Made by a program: the position numbers and the translations under genes. Of a stretch of 64,000 bases of DNA, positions 21,489 through 33,539 are shown piece by piece; position 1 is the first letter of the stretch, and the number at the start of each line of letters is the position of its first letter. The stretch is from Epichloe hybrida (Eukaryota; Ascomycota; Sordariomycetes; Hypocreales; Clavicipitaceae), in NCBI GenBank assembly GCA_019022495.1, contig JAFEKR010000040.1, positions 248,001 through 312,000 of the forward strand, read 5' to 3'. The notes under the pieces are model-generated. The model made no database searches and was not told where the DNA came from. It saw nothing but the letters and a program-made list of their open reading frames with translations.

Positions 21489-21690
21489 TATAAGGCCCCA
21501 CTTATAATAACACTTATAATCACTAGTGCACCCCGTAGGCAGGCTATGTCCTAGGGCTAGGTCCACGTAACACTAGCGAGACACTAGCTATAAGCTAGCG
21601 ACTCACACGCATAACACACTTAGACCTAGCAAGCTTTAGTTAATATACCAGAGCCCCTATACCTCTTGCCTAGCTACCATTGTTCTCACA
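21489..21690 (+). repeat. A1 3' LTR (202 bp)
   Basis: Starts TATAAGGCCCC (TGTGAGGCCCC in the 5' copy), ends ATTGTTCTCACA. Same length as the 5' LTR. Followed by the AGCTT duplication at 21,691-21,695. Confidence 0.92.
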
Positions 21691-22125
21691 AGCTTGGTTA
21701 GCGTCCCCTAGCGCCCTAGAAATATCCGGATTATCTAGAAAATTAGGCATGCCTAAAGCTCTAAATTAGATAGCTAGGGCTTGTTTCCATTGATCGAAAT
21801 TTTCAGCTCCTTTAAGCTTAGCAGTCTTAGGGAAGCTATAAACCCTCTTATTAAATTCCTTAATAATTAAATTATTAAAGGCAGCTTGTACAGAGCTAGA
21901 TTCAGGTGCCTTATCTTGAATAGGCTGCTGAATTTGCTGCTAACTAGCGGGCTTAGCAGCTTCCACACCCTCTATAGGTCTATTATTAATAGCTAAAGTT
22001 AAGGACTCTAGCTTCTATATTACTAGATTAATAGCATTTTGTTATTTAATAACCTGCTCTTTTAGCTAGTTATTTAGAACCTCTTGCGCACTAAGATTAG
22101 GGACTACGAGGTCCCTAACCTTGTT
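21691..22125 (-). pseudogene. Cop-B gag N-terminal pseudogene
   Basis: Same region as in Cop-A, reading GAENFDQWKQALAI near 21,780-21,820 on the minus strand, followed toward the C-terminus by NFLDNPDISRALGDAN up to the A1 insertion. Fewer stops than average for the window, but the gene is split and lacks the rest of pol. Confidence 0.82.
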
Positions 22126-22149
22126 AATTAGTAGCTATCTTCTAATTTT

Positions 22150-22460
22150 ATAGAAGGGAAGTCTTCTATTTGTACTAAAAATCCTTTTTATAAAAGGGAA
22201 AAGCTTCTATCCGCGCTAAACTTCCTTTTTATAGAAGGGAAAAGCTTTTATTCTTACTAAATTTCCTTTTTTATAGAAGGGAAAAGCTTTTATTCTCACT
22301 AAACTTCCTTTTTATAGAAGGGAAAAGTTTCTATATTACTTATGCACTTCCTGTTTTATAGAAGGGAAGTCTTTTGTAACTATAATGATTCCTTTTTTAT
22401 AGAAGGGAATAGCTTCTATCTCATAGGTCCTTCCTGTTTTATAGAAGGGAAGTCTTCTGT
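22150..22460 (-). repeat. Eight-unit hairpin array in the Cop-B leader
   Basis: Counterpart of the array in Cop-A with the same number and order of units. A few stem positions differ (for example GTTTCTAT, CTTTTAT, TAAAAGG). The array is not a private expansion of one copy but part of the family. Confidence 0.85.
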
Positions 22461-22517
22461 AACCATATGTAAAGTGCACTAGAAAGAATTTTATAGTGAT
22501 AGGCTAGGCTTATAACC

Positions 22518-23334
22518 TATTGAAATGTAAGGAGCTAGTTACTAGCTAGCAACAGCTATATAAGTGTAGCTTCTACGGTTAGGGACTAATAGAGCCACCA
22601 CGTTAAATATTTAACGTAACGTAACAGAAGGTTTCGGCAGTTATTACCTAATTAAATTTAATCTAGATGACTTTTATAATATCTTATATACTAATAGAAT
22701 TGATTTTAGTAATATTATACAGGCAATGCAGCTGTTAGATTAAGAGGTCTAGCTATCTAGCTAGGTTAAAAAGATCTTCTTTCTCTTATATACCCACCGA
22801 CCGTATTGGTGGATCTGGGCTATTAGAGAGGTCTTAAGGGCTACTTTTGATTTTCCATAAAATTTATTTATATGTAAAATCTAAAAAATCGACTTATAAC
22901 TATATAAACTAGCAACCTATATGCACTAAATTTTAGTCTAAAAAATATTCCTATATAAAATAAAAGCCCTGTCTTCTAGCTTTAATTTGCTATATGTAAG
23001 ACTTTTGTATAACCTCTAGTTAAAGAGAAAATCGCTATTAAAGATAGCTATAGGGTAACCTACTTACGTTACCTTAGCTTACCTAATTACTAGTGGCGCT
23101 GTGGTTGTAACTACGCTTGTAGCCACAACGTAATTGAATAATCCACAATTGATAATTGATTTGGATTAGTCATCCACACGGTCGGTAGCAGCTATTGACA
23201 GCTGCAACGTAGCCATTGACAGCCACCTTCGTAACCGTTGACAGCTGCAGTGTAGCTATTAGGCTTGCAATGCAAGCTAGTAATAGAAAGGTCCTTTAAC
23301 TAGAAAGGGCTAAAAATAGGTCTTATTTTTAACA
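22518..23334 (-). repeat. Cop-B 5' LTR (817 bp)
   Basis: Same length and structure as the Cop-A LTR. The palindrome intact in Cop-A is altered here (GCAGCTATTGACAGCTGC), as expected from RIP-type changes. Confidence 0.78.
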
Positions 23335-24397
23335 ATATCCTTACTATAAGATACTATTAAAGATAATAAATAAGAGTTTAAAGTTAAGAGAATTATTTTA
23401 CACTACTATAATAAAAGGTATTATAAATATCTAGTTAAATAAAAGGGCTATAATACTTTAGAGAATTCTTAGATATTAAAAAGGGATTTTATTACTAGAG
23501 AAATTATTAATAGCTATAAGTAATAGCTAAGTAATAAAGTTAATATAAGGTAATTATGTTTTATAACTTAATACACTAAAGATATTAGAAAATAAAGTTA
23601 ATTTACTTAGATAACTTAAATAATCTATTATATAGTTACTAAGTACCTATCCCTTTATAATAGAGTTAGCCCCTAAGACTACTAGTCCCTTATTATTAGT
23701 AGTAACTATAGAAGCTATAGAGAAAGAGGCCTTAGGAGTATCTTTATTATTAAAATCCCTCTCTTTATATATATAAACCTAAAGTACACTAAGGAGCTTA
23801 ATAAGACTAATATATTTAGGTAAATTAATAGTATTTAGTATAAACTACTAGTAAGTTAGTTAAGTATTAGCTATATATATTAAGAAAGCTTACCTTTAGG
23901 ATATTTTAAGCTATAAAGTAAAGATAGTTTAAAATATTAATTTAAGTCTTTAGATTTATAGTATTACTTAGTAATACTATTATAGTATATTTATTATATT
24001 TTACCTTATAAGTAATATAAGTAAATATTTAAGTATAGTAAATATAATTACACTTATTAGAATTTTTATAAACTAGGATAGTATTCTATAGCTTTTTCTT
24101 TACTTTTATAATAGGCTAGTAGTAAGTTAGTAGTAATCTAGTATCTAGGTAATAAAATTATACTTACTTTATTTTAATAGTAGTAGCTACTTTTAGAAGT
24201 AGCTTTAATAAGTTTAAATAGCTTATTATAAAGCTATATAATTTAAGCTAAAGTCTAGTAGTATATTAGTAATAAGTAAGTAAATTCTAGTTAAGAGAGA
24301 TATACTATAATATAGTTTTTATTATTTTAGAAGTAATAAGTATATTTTATTAAATAGCCTATTAAATATTAGCTATAAAGAAGTAATAAGTAAGTAA
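23335..24397 (+). mobile_element. C3, left segment: 3' part of a C chromovirus
   Basis: Collinear with C1 from about 16,995 to 18,055: chromodomain remnant and the following region. It starts abruptly at the edge of Cop-B, which inserted into it; everything 5' of this is missing at the window's left breakpoint. B1 interrupts it at 24,397 with AGTAA duplicated at 24,393-24,397 and 39,359-39,363. Confidence 0.88.
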
Positions 24398-24614
24398 TGT
24401 TATGGACTAGCCCCTAGGCGACTGCGATAGGGCGTTAATATAGTATTAAGAGACTTAAGGAGAAAGGAGGAAAGGTAAGAGGCTATCCCTAGTAGTGCCC
24501 CTTATACCCCTTAGGCTACTTATATAAGCCTCCTTTCCTTACCCTAATTACTTTTACTACTCCCCTCTCTAACTACTATATAGATAATACTTAGGCAAAG
24601 CCTAAGCCCTTATA
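24398..24614 (-). repeat. B1 3' LTR (217 bp)
   Basis: Left-hand LTR, TGTTATGGACTAGCCCC to CCCTTATA. The outer ~40 bases retain CpG and TpG, the inner end does not. Confidence 0.9.
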
Positions 24615-26272
24615 TATGCCCTTACTTAGGTATATCTAATAAGTCCCCTTTTTATAATAGTCCTATAAATTATCCTATAGGTAATTAATCCTATTCCTTA
24701 CTTATTATTATTAGGTACGTAACGTATTTGCCTTACTAGCTATTATATAGTAATAGTAACCACCCTATTTCTATGCCTTAGTTTTGCGGTGCGCGTAACG
24801 CGTTTACCTCACTAACCCATTATTTATTATAGTCTCTAGCCCTACCCCTACTAGTTTATTAATCACCTAATATAGGTTTAAAACTATATATAAATATCTT
24901 ACTTAGTTTCTTTTTATATCTTACCTTCCCTTATATAACACTATCCCTTTACTATTATAATTCTATTATACCTTCCCCTTTATCCTATTAAAACCTCCTT
25001 CTTAAATAATTATTCTCCTATTAAAATATACCTTATAATCTATCTAACCCTCCTCTGCCCCTAGCTAGTCTTACTATGCCTTTAGCCTATTCTATTAGTA
25101 AGTTTCTTATAAAGGGTAACTTAGATAATAATTAATATACTACTCCCTAATTAGTCTAGTGCCCTTATAGGCTATATATAAAATAAGCCCTTACTACTAG
25201 CATTCTAGATATTATTTACCTAAATCTAGAGAATTATACCCTTTATATTAGAAGTAATACCTTTTCTATATATAGTATACTAGGCTTTTATTTACTAACC
25301 CTTATCTCTATTATACGCTAAAGGATATTAAGGCAAAGATTACTATAGGTATATATATTATTAAACCTAGAGTCCCTAAAACTTTAGGTATAAAAAAGAA
25401 AATACCTATACTATCCTAAAGGTTTTGCTACCTTATTAGTTAGTAAAACTCCCTCCTTACCTAAGCTTAGTTTAATCTAGCTCCTATATAGTTAGCCCTT
25501 AGAGTGTCCCTTATTACTAATACTACTATAATAAATATAACTAGTCTTAAAGTCACCCCTTTTATTAGCGCTAGCCCTTTAGCTAGCTATAGTATAGCCT
25601 ATTTTATATAGTAAGCTATAAGCGTTTTATTTTAATAAAACTAATAAGTTATTAGCAAACTAACTATAATATATAAAGAGATATATAAGTAGTCTTTTAC
25701 GCTTCTCTAAGCTTTAATACCTTATTACTAGGATAAAATCTAGTAATATATTTAAATTACTAGGTTAAGTAATAAATCTCCTTCTTATTACTACTAGTAA
25801 CTATTATACCTCCCTTTTATAATAAGTCTAACTTATAATTATATTCCTAGAGCCTTAGAAGCTAGCTATTCCCTAGCTAGAAATAATACTCCTCCCCCCC
25901 TTAGTTATCTTTCTCTTACTTACTACTTACTTACTAGGTCTTCTATTACACTCTCTCTTATATATACTCCTTATACTAACCCTATTTATACTATCTAGGT
26001 CCTAGGTTATACCTAAGGTAAATAAGGTAAATAACTTATTATACTATAACTATTACTTAGTAATAATAATACTATAGCTATAGTAGCTATAGTATAACTC
26101 TAAATAAAGGTAGCGCACCCTTATTTATCTTCTCTTAGTAATTTAAGTAATAACTTAATAGATAATTATCCTTATTAAGTAGTAGTAGTAAAATATAGTA
26201 ATTTAGCGCCTTAAGTGCTTATAAAAGTCTTTATAGGTATATAAGTCTTTTAAAATTAATTTAGTCTATTAT
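24615..26272 (-). other. B1 region between chromodomain and 3' LTR
   Basis: About 1.65 kb, equivalent to 45,500-47,157 in B2. On the coding strand it is dense in stops in every frame. Read in the opposite sense (plus strand), 24,900-25,300 gives a Pro/Ser/Thr-rich frame with mainly TAA/TAG breaks, which may only reflect the C+T-rich strand. No domain recognised. The right part of the coding strand contains PPT-like purines next to the LTR. Confidence 0.45.
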
Positions 26273-26289
26273 TATATTATATATCTCCC

Positions 26290-26445
26290 TATTTTACCTT
26301 AAACTTATTAAGGGCCTATATTTATACTATATTCTCTAATAGTTCCTATATAGGCTATATATAACCTACTTACTTAATAAGTATATTATATCTTTTGCCC
26401 TAGCCTAAGGCATTTTAAGCCACTAGGATTCGCTTAACTTAATAT
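26290..26445 (-). pseudogene. B1 chromodomain remnant
   Basis: Minus-strand frame just after the integrase C-terminus, the counterpart of 45,330-45,480 in B2, where it reads as EY-VK-IL...RYNILIK-VSYI-PI-EPLENI with stops at Gln/Trp positions. The spacing fits a chromodomain, so B too is a chromovirus. Confidence 0.7.
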
Positions 26446-26499
26446 TCCTTAATAAGTTTATTATCACCTTTTATAAGGACTTATTCTAGTCCTAGATAG

Positions 26500-29400
26500 G
26501 AGTCCTAGAGCTTCTAACTAGGGAGAGGGTCCTCTATAGCATATTTAATAAGGTCTATATAAAATACTAGGTAAATACCTCTTAGGATATTAAGCCACAC
26601 TATAAGTAATATTAGGACTTCTATAACCATATACTTTGCCACTACCTAATTAAGTTTCTATAAGGGGTAGTTAGTTTTAATATTTTTAAGTAAAAGCTAT
26701 ACCTTATCTCTAACCTAGAACTATTTCACTAGCTAATATAAAGTAAATATAGTGTCTTACTACCTTTATTATATATAGGCTATTATAGCTTATACTAGAT
26801 AAGTACCCTCCTAGAGGTGCTTAAGAAACCGCATTACTTACCCCTTTAGTGTTATTATAAAAGTAAATATATCTAGTAGTGCCTAAACTAGCTCTAGGTT
26901 ATAGCTATATAGTAGCTTATTTAGGCTAACTCCTATTATAGAAAATAGCCTATTATTAATTACAAGCTAGTAAGCAGCTAGATATTCTAGCTAGTTAAAC
27001 TATAAGAAGGAGACTATAATATATAGTATTACCTATACCTCTTAGTTTACTTACTTTATACTACTATTAGTCTATAGGTAATGTAATATAGAAAGTAACT
27101 AATTAATCCTAACTAAGGAGCATAATATTATCTAAAACTTTCCTAACTAATCTAAACTATAATCTATAATAATTAATTAAGAAAACCCCCTAAACTATTA
27201 CTAAACTATTTTAAACCTCTTTATATATTCCTTAGCTCCTATAGAAGTTATAGCCTTAAGCTAAATAAATTTAAAGAGTTAATCTATAATAACCATTAGG
27301 TATTATAGCTTTTCTAGGGATAGTGCTAGTAAGTTTATTATAAAGTTAATAGAGATTTATAACTAAAACTAGTTAGGGATAGGTAAAGGTTTTAGTAAGC
27401 CCTAGCGCTATTAATAGCTCTTATAACTACTATAGTAATAATAGTTATAAATAAACCTAGTAATATCTTATAATATCCTATCCTAGTAAAACTACTATTA
27501 TAAGATTTAGAATATAGTATTATAGCCTAGGTGCCTTACTACTAGTAAATTATAGCATTATTATATTAGGGTTATTATAAGAGGCTCTTACGCTAGGACT
27601 TAAGTATAGCCCTTAAACTAGAGTGCCCTATAAGTGCTTATAGAATAATTTACTACCTACTCTCTTATAAGTGCCTTAATAGAAAACCTCTAGGCCCTTT
27701 TCTAGATAGCCCTTAATTAAATGCTATATATAGGGTCTAAGATAATAGCCTAGTCCTATAAGGTCTAAAGGTATTTAGTAGCAAAGAGAACCTTACTAGC
27801 TAGTAGTAGTACTATACTACTATTATCTTACTATTTATCTAGCATTAGTAAGAGCTATATAATAGTAATAAGTTATAGGATATATTCTATTCTAGAGGTT
27901 ACCCCTTCCTAGTCCTATTCCCTTTAAGAAAGAGCATTAGGTTACTATACCTATATACTAGGTTTATACTAAAGGTGAAAATTAAATAGCGTAAGTGTAT
28001 TTACCTATTAAGCCTACTGCTCTAATATTAACTAAGGAGTTATAAAGTACTCTAGGTTCTTATAGTCTATATAGATTATAAATAGACTAGAAATACCTTA
28101 TAGCTTAGCTAACTATGCCTTAAGGCATAAGATAATAGCTAATAATTCCTTATTATAAATTATATAGTTCTTTTATAAGGTTATAAGACTAGTAAAGTAA
28201 TAGGTAACTAGGTATATAATGCTATCCTAGCCTTACTAGGAAAGGCATCCTTTAATAGCTATTCCTAAATAATTAGCTTTTACTACTATAGGGAGATCTA
28301 GGTCCTATTATACTAGTACTAGGTATATAATAAAGGTATCTTTTAGCCTGTTAAAGGCATTATTCTCTTTAGGTCCCTATTAAAAAGGGACATTTCTCTT
28401 AGTTAATTATATTAGCGGTGCCACTAGTTCTAAAAAGTTACTAATAAAGTTATAGTAAAAGTTAGCAAACCCTAGGAAGCTACAAAACCCCTAAAGTTTC
28501 GTTAGGGCTACTTACTCCCTAATAGCTATAACCTTTGCTAGGTCTAGATAGATAAAATAACCCACTATAATAATATATCCTAGGTATTAAACCTCCTTCA
28601 CTGTAAATACAAACTTATTAAGGTCTAAGTATAAACCTATATCCCTTGAGTAGCCTAATATTAACTAGACCTTAGCTATATAGTCTTTCCTTAATCCCCC
28701 TAAGTAAACTAAGATATTATCTAAGTACACTATAATAAAGTCCCTTAACGCATCCCCTAAGGACTTATTAATATAATATTAGAATATCGCTAGTGCGCTA
28801 GCTAGGCTAAAGGGGCAAACTAGCTACTTAAATAGCCTAAACCTAGTTTAAAACGCTATTAGGTACTCCTAGCCCTTAGTAATCCATAGCTTATAAAACG
28901 CTATATAAATATTTACCTTTATAAACTAGTGTGCCTAGGATAAGGAATAAAGTATTTTCTTAATTAATAGGAGAGAATAGCAATCCTATGCTATTATCTT
29001 ATTAAGAGCGTAGTAGTTTACATAAAAACGCTAACCCCTATTAGCCTTTTTAATAAGGAGGACTAAAGCTATAGCTAATAATAAGCTAGTATAGATTTAA
29101 CCCTTATCTATTAAGTCTATAATCTAGCGCCTAACCTCTAGAAGCTAGTCCCTTAGCATATTATATAGTAGTCCCTAAGGGAGCATTAGTTTAGACCTAT
29201 CCTAATTCTTATATAAGTATATGTGGTAATTAAGGGACCCCTAATAAGGAGGTAAGCCATTAGCTCTAGCCTTATTAAAAAGGTCCGCGAAGTTAGCTAA
29301 CTCCTTAGGTAACGTTAATATATCTAGGCTATTAGGTTTTATCTTAAGCACTATAATCTATAGTACTATTATTATCTCCCTAAGGCTTATAGTAATAAAT

Positions 29401-29700
29401 ATTATAAAAGTGTCCCTCCTATAGTGTGCCTAGCGCGTTTCTATAGTATATAAGGACCTAATAATCCCCTATACTAAAGTCTTTACCCTATGTATAAAGG
29501 CTTTAAAGACATATAAGCCCTCTACTACTCTAATAACTAATTACTATTTTACTATATAAATAACTATATTATAATGTTCTAGCTATAGCATCCTAAGTAT
29601 AATATCTTATATAAGGCCTAGAATAATATATAAATACACTAATAACTCCTAGCTATTAATATCTATTCTAGTGTATACTATATAAGTAATTAAGGAGGTG
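26500..29700 (-). pseudogene. B1 pol pseudogene
   Basis: Minus strand: protease-like region near 29,400-29,650; RT at about 28,370-29,260 with the segment PLYNMTR-like start, VLFVKK-like and FYVNYR-like motifs and catalytic YLDNILVY (28,716-28,727; second Asp lost). RNase H lies near 28,000-28,350. The integrase core at 26,700-27,500 has FIINLL, LMVIID, FIxLKAITSI and GTERANQ-like positions in damaged form. Stops are TAG/TAA. Family B is clearly distinct from A and C in sequence. Confidence 0.82.
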
Positions 29701-30169
29701 TCTTCCTATACTCTCTTTCCTCTCCTTTCTATTTTTACTATAGTCTAGATATACTTTCTCTTTAGTAAATATATAAGCTTTAAGCTAAACTATTTTACTA
29801 CTAACTTACTTATAGCATTATAATAATTATAACTATAATTAATCTAAATATTAATATAATAATATATATTAAAGAGTATAGGAATTAAGAATAGTAGTTA
29901 GTCTATATATTATACTATATCCTACTCTAACTCTATATAGCTTAAATAGTTATCCTATATTATAGTATATAGTTAGCCTCCTTACCCCTATATAAGACTT
30001 TGCTTAGGGGCTACTTATTTTCTATAGGGGGAATATTTACCTTCTTATTTATACTTTCCTTATTTACTCTATATAAGTTAATACTAACCTATAGGTAATA
30101 AGGCAAGAGAAAGGTACACTCCTAAATATAGTAGTCCTTAGATCTATATTATAGGTAGTATCCCTCCTA

Positions 30170-31000
30170 GTAGTATTTAGCTAACTTTGCTTTTAATACC
30201 TATTTAGCCTATTATATATTTATAGTAAGCTTTAGACCCTTCTCCTTCTTAACTAGCTTATTCTATTTTCCTAATTAAGTTCTTACTACGTGTACCCTAG
30301 TTATTAGCGTGTTACCCTTATAGTTAGACTAGGGTATAGGTTTAGCTAGCTATAGTTTGCATTAGGACTAGTACTTATCCTCTATAGTAAGGGCCTTAAT
30401 ATTAACTATAATCTTATAATATTACGTAATAGCTATATGCTACACACTCTAGCTAATACCCTAGCCTATGCTAATTTCTCTTAAACGCTTATTAAGCACT
30501 TATTAAAGCTTTACTAGCTTTATATTATCCCCCTAATAATCCCCTCCTACTAATAAGAGCTTCTTTATAAAGCAAATAAAGAACATAGAAAATAACTCCC
30601 CTAGGCCCTATTCTATTTAGTTAAGCTCTATAAGGGCTATCTCCTATCTATATAAATTAGAGAACATAGACCTAAGGTATTCTAGGAATTTAGCTAGGTT
30701 AAAATTATAAATACTACCCTATTTAAAGAAAGTAGCTACCTAGGACTAGACTTTAGAGAATAAGTTCTAGTAAATAAATATCTAGCTATTTTTATTAGTT
30801 CTAATAAAGTCCCTATTTACCTATAGTTTATATTCCATTAGGAACCTCTATATAGTAAATAAGGCCTTATTACTATTATATAGGTTACCTATAGGGATAG
30901 GTTTTTGTTTTACCCTAGGTGTAGTTAAGGCTAGGTTAGAGGTAAGAGGCAGAGTAAGGTTAACTATTAGAGCATTAGGCTAGGCTATAATAGGCAGTTA
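30170..31000 (-). pseudogene. B1 gag pseudogene
   Basis: Minus-strand frame with Ty3-type capsid features: PIPIGNLYNSNKALFTI, FLMEYKL, NRDFIRTNKNS and a long helical stretch after it. Near 30,200-30,230 a YYKY sequence occupies a probable zinc-knuckle position (CxxC before damage). No intact start; several TAG stops. Confidence 0.7.
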
Positions 31001-31254
31001 GGTTAAAGGTCCTATAGTATTTACAGCTATGTATTATTAAAGGCACGTAAGCTTCGCTATTTGCTTATAAAGCATAAGTTAAAGCATTTTAAATTAGGCT
31101 TATTAAGCTACTAGTAGTGCTATAGCGTTAGATAGGGGAGTTATTATCCCCTAGCTAGGTTAGTCTTATAGTTAAAGCGTGTTTAATGTATCTATTAGTA
31201 TTTCTATTATATCTTTTAGTAGTTATTAAAAAGAACTAAAGGAAGTCTCTTAAT

Positions 31255-31331
31255 TATTATAGACTAGCCCCTAGGTAACTATAATAAGGCATTAATATAG
31301 TATTAAGAGACTTAAGGAGAAAGGAGAAAGG
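31255..31331 (-). repeat. B1 5' LTR, left piece (continues 39,219-39,358)
   Basis: TATTATAGACTAGCCCC matches the inner side of a B LTR (TGTTATGGACTAGCCCC in the other copy). The LTR is cut after 77 bp by C2; the remaining 140 bp lie at 39,219-39,358, totalling 217 bp once one copy of AAAGG is removed. Confidence 0.9.
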
Positions 31332-31601
31332 TGTCACGGCTTGCACCGAAAGGTTAAGAACGAAGTGATAGCTAAGACTATCGCAGTTACTACTAGATAG
31401 ATGCTAGCTAGGGGCGGGTGCGTGAAGGTTTTAATCTCTAACCTAGCACTAATAATATGCGTAGTCTTTAATAAATACCCCGCTTCACAAGCATGTAGCT
31501 ATCTTATAGCTAGCTAGCCTCTTTGTTATTTGCATAGCCTAAAGGTTCTCTAAAGACCTGCTTTAATAAACATCCTATCTTTAACCTTTGCGCTCCTAAT
31601 A
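31332..31601 (-). repeat. C2 3' LTR (270 bp)
   Basis: Plus-strand TGTCACGGCTTGCACC at the outer (left) edge, ends CTCCTAATA next to the complement of a polypurine tract. The outer edge is RIP-spared, the inner edge is not. Confidence 0.92.
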
Positions 31602-33539
31602 TAATACCCCCTTTACATATAATTAACCTTAATTATAAAATAAGCTACTTACTTAGGGCATAGTTACTATATTAGAGCTTTATAAGGAAAAATAAGATAG
31701 GGCACCTTACGTCTAGATGCGTAGGTAAATAAAAAGAAATAATAATAATAATACTACTAATTAAAAATAACCCCTTATTATAGTTAGTAATGTTCTAATA
31801 GTAGCTTACACGTAGCTTTACTATAGCAAAACAAATATTATTACCTGTTATATAGCTAGAAAAAACAATATAGATAACCTGTGTTAATTTTTGTAATTAG
31901 TTAAATAAATAAGGTACCTAATACTAGGGTTCTAAATAGTCTAACTAGAGGGCTTATATTATAGTTACTATAAGCTTGTAGCTATTAGGCATATGTGCGT
32001 TTAGTAGTGCTAATAGTTATTATTATAATTTATAAATCACCTATACGTAGTGCGTTAGATTACTTAAGGGGTCTAGGGTTAATATAAAAGAGACTAATTT
32101 TTCCCCCCTTTTACACTCTTCCTTTCTTTTATAATATCCCTTAACCTTATAAGTTACCCTTACTAGCTAAGTAGTAGCTCTCTTACTACTATTGCTTAGT
32201 AGTTACTAACCTCTTTTAGTCCTTAATTATTATTATTATCTGTCCTTATTTATCTTAGTTTCTTGCCCTTATCTAGCTTATAAGTTTATACTCTTATTAG
32301 CATAACTTCCCTATCTGGTTTGTTATAGCTAACTTATAGCTAGTTTACTATGTCTAAGTCTTATGCCTAAACTCTGCCTTTATTAATACCTTAAGAAAAT
32401 CTATTAACTAAGAAATCTCCTATAAAGTCTCCCTAAAAGCAAACTTCTTCTAAAATCTTATTATAAGTTTATTATATCCTTATAGTGTCTTTATTCTAAC
32501 TTACTACTAGTGAAATAACTTTAAAGAAGATTCTATATATGTGCTATTATTAGTAAGTAATAATGTAAAATATCCTCCTAAAAAACAGCACCTATAAGAT
32601 TCTAGGATACCTTATTAATAAAAAAACCTTCCTAGCTAAATATAATAAGTCTTTAAGTATAATATCTCTGCTTACTTACTGCTTCTTTATAGCTAATATT
32701 TAATAGGCTATTTAATAAAATATGCTTATTACTTTTATAATAATAAAAACTATATTATAGTATGTCTTTTTTAACTAAAATCTGCCTAGTTATTACTAAT
32801 ACACTGCTAGACTCTAGCTTAAATTACGTAGCTTTATAATAGGCTATTTAAACTTATTAAAGCTACTCCTAAAGGTAGCTATTACTATTAAAATAAAGTA
32901 AGTATAATCCTATTTCCTAGACACTAGATTACTACTAACTTACTACTAGCCTATTATAAAAACAAAGAAAAAGCTATAAAATACTATCCTAGTTTACAAA
33001 AATTCTAATAAGCGTAGTTATATCCGCTACGCTTAAATGTTTACTAATGTTACTTATAAGGCAAAACATAATAAACACACTATAATAGCGCTACTAAGTA
33101 ACACTATAAATCTAGAGACTTAGATTAATATTGCAAACTATCTTTACTTTATAGCCTAGAATATCCTAAAGGTAAGCTTTCTTAATATACATAGCTAATA
33201 CTTAACTAACTTACTAGTAGTTTACACTAAATACTATTAATTTACCTAAATGTGTTAGTCTTATTAAGCTCCCTAGTGTACTTTAGGTCTATATATATAG
33301 AGAGGGGGATTCTAATAATAAAGATACTCCTAAGGCCTCTTTCTCTGCGGCTCCTATAGCTACTAATAATAATAAGGGACTAGCAGTCTTAAGGGCTAAC
33401 TTTATTATAGAGGGATAGGTGCTTAGTAGCTATATAATAGATTATTTAAGTTATCTAAGTAAATTAACTTTATTTTCTAATATCTTTAGTATATTAAGTT
33501 ATAAGACATAACTACCTTACATTAACTTTGCTACTTAGC

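Larger units (their letters stand above)
7053..21690 (+). mobile_element. A1: Ty3/gypsy chromovirus, full length but interrupted
   Basis: Two 202-bp LTRs (TGTGAG...CTCACA), a 5-bp target duplication, and plus-strand gag, protease, RT, RNase H, integrase and chromodomain in the Ty3/gypsy order. Without the nested C1 insertion and its duplicated site it would be about 6.7 kb. Every coding domain is riddled with TAA and TAG. A second copy in opposite orientation (A2) lies at 47,375-52,527. Confidence 0.93.
21691..23334 (-). mobile_element. Cop-B, right segment
   Basis: Continuation of Cop-B after A1: N-terminal gag, leader with hairpin array, and 5' LTR ending CTTATTTTTAACA on the plus strand. 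It is inserted in C3, whose sequence follows directly as ATATCCTTAC. Confidence 0.88.
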
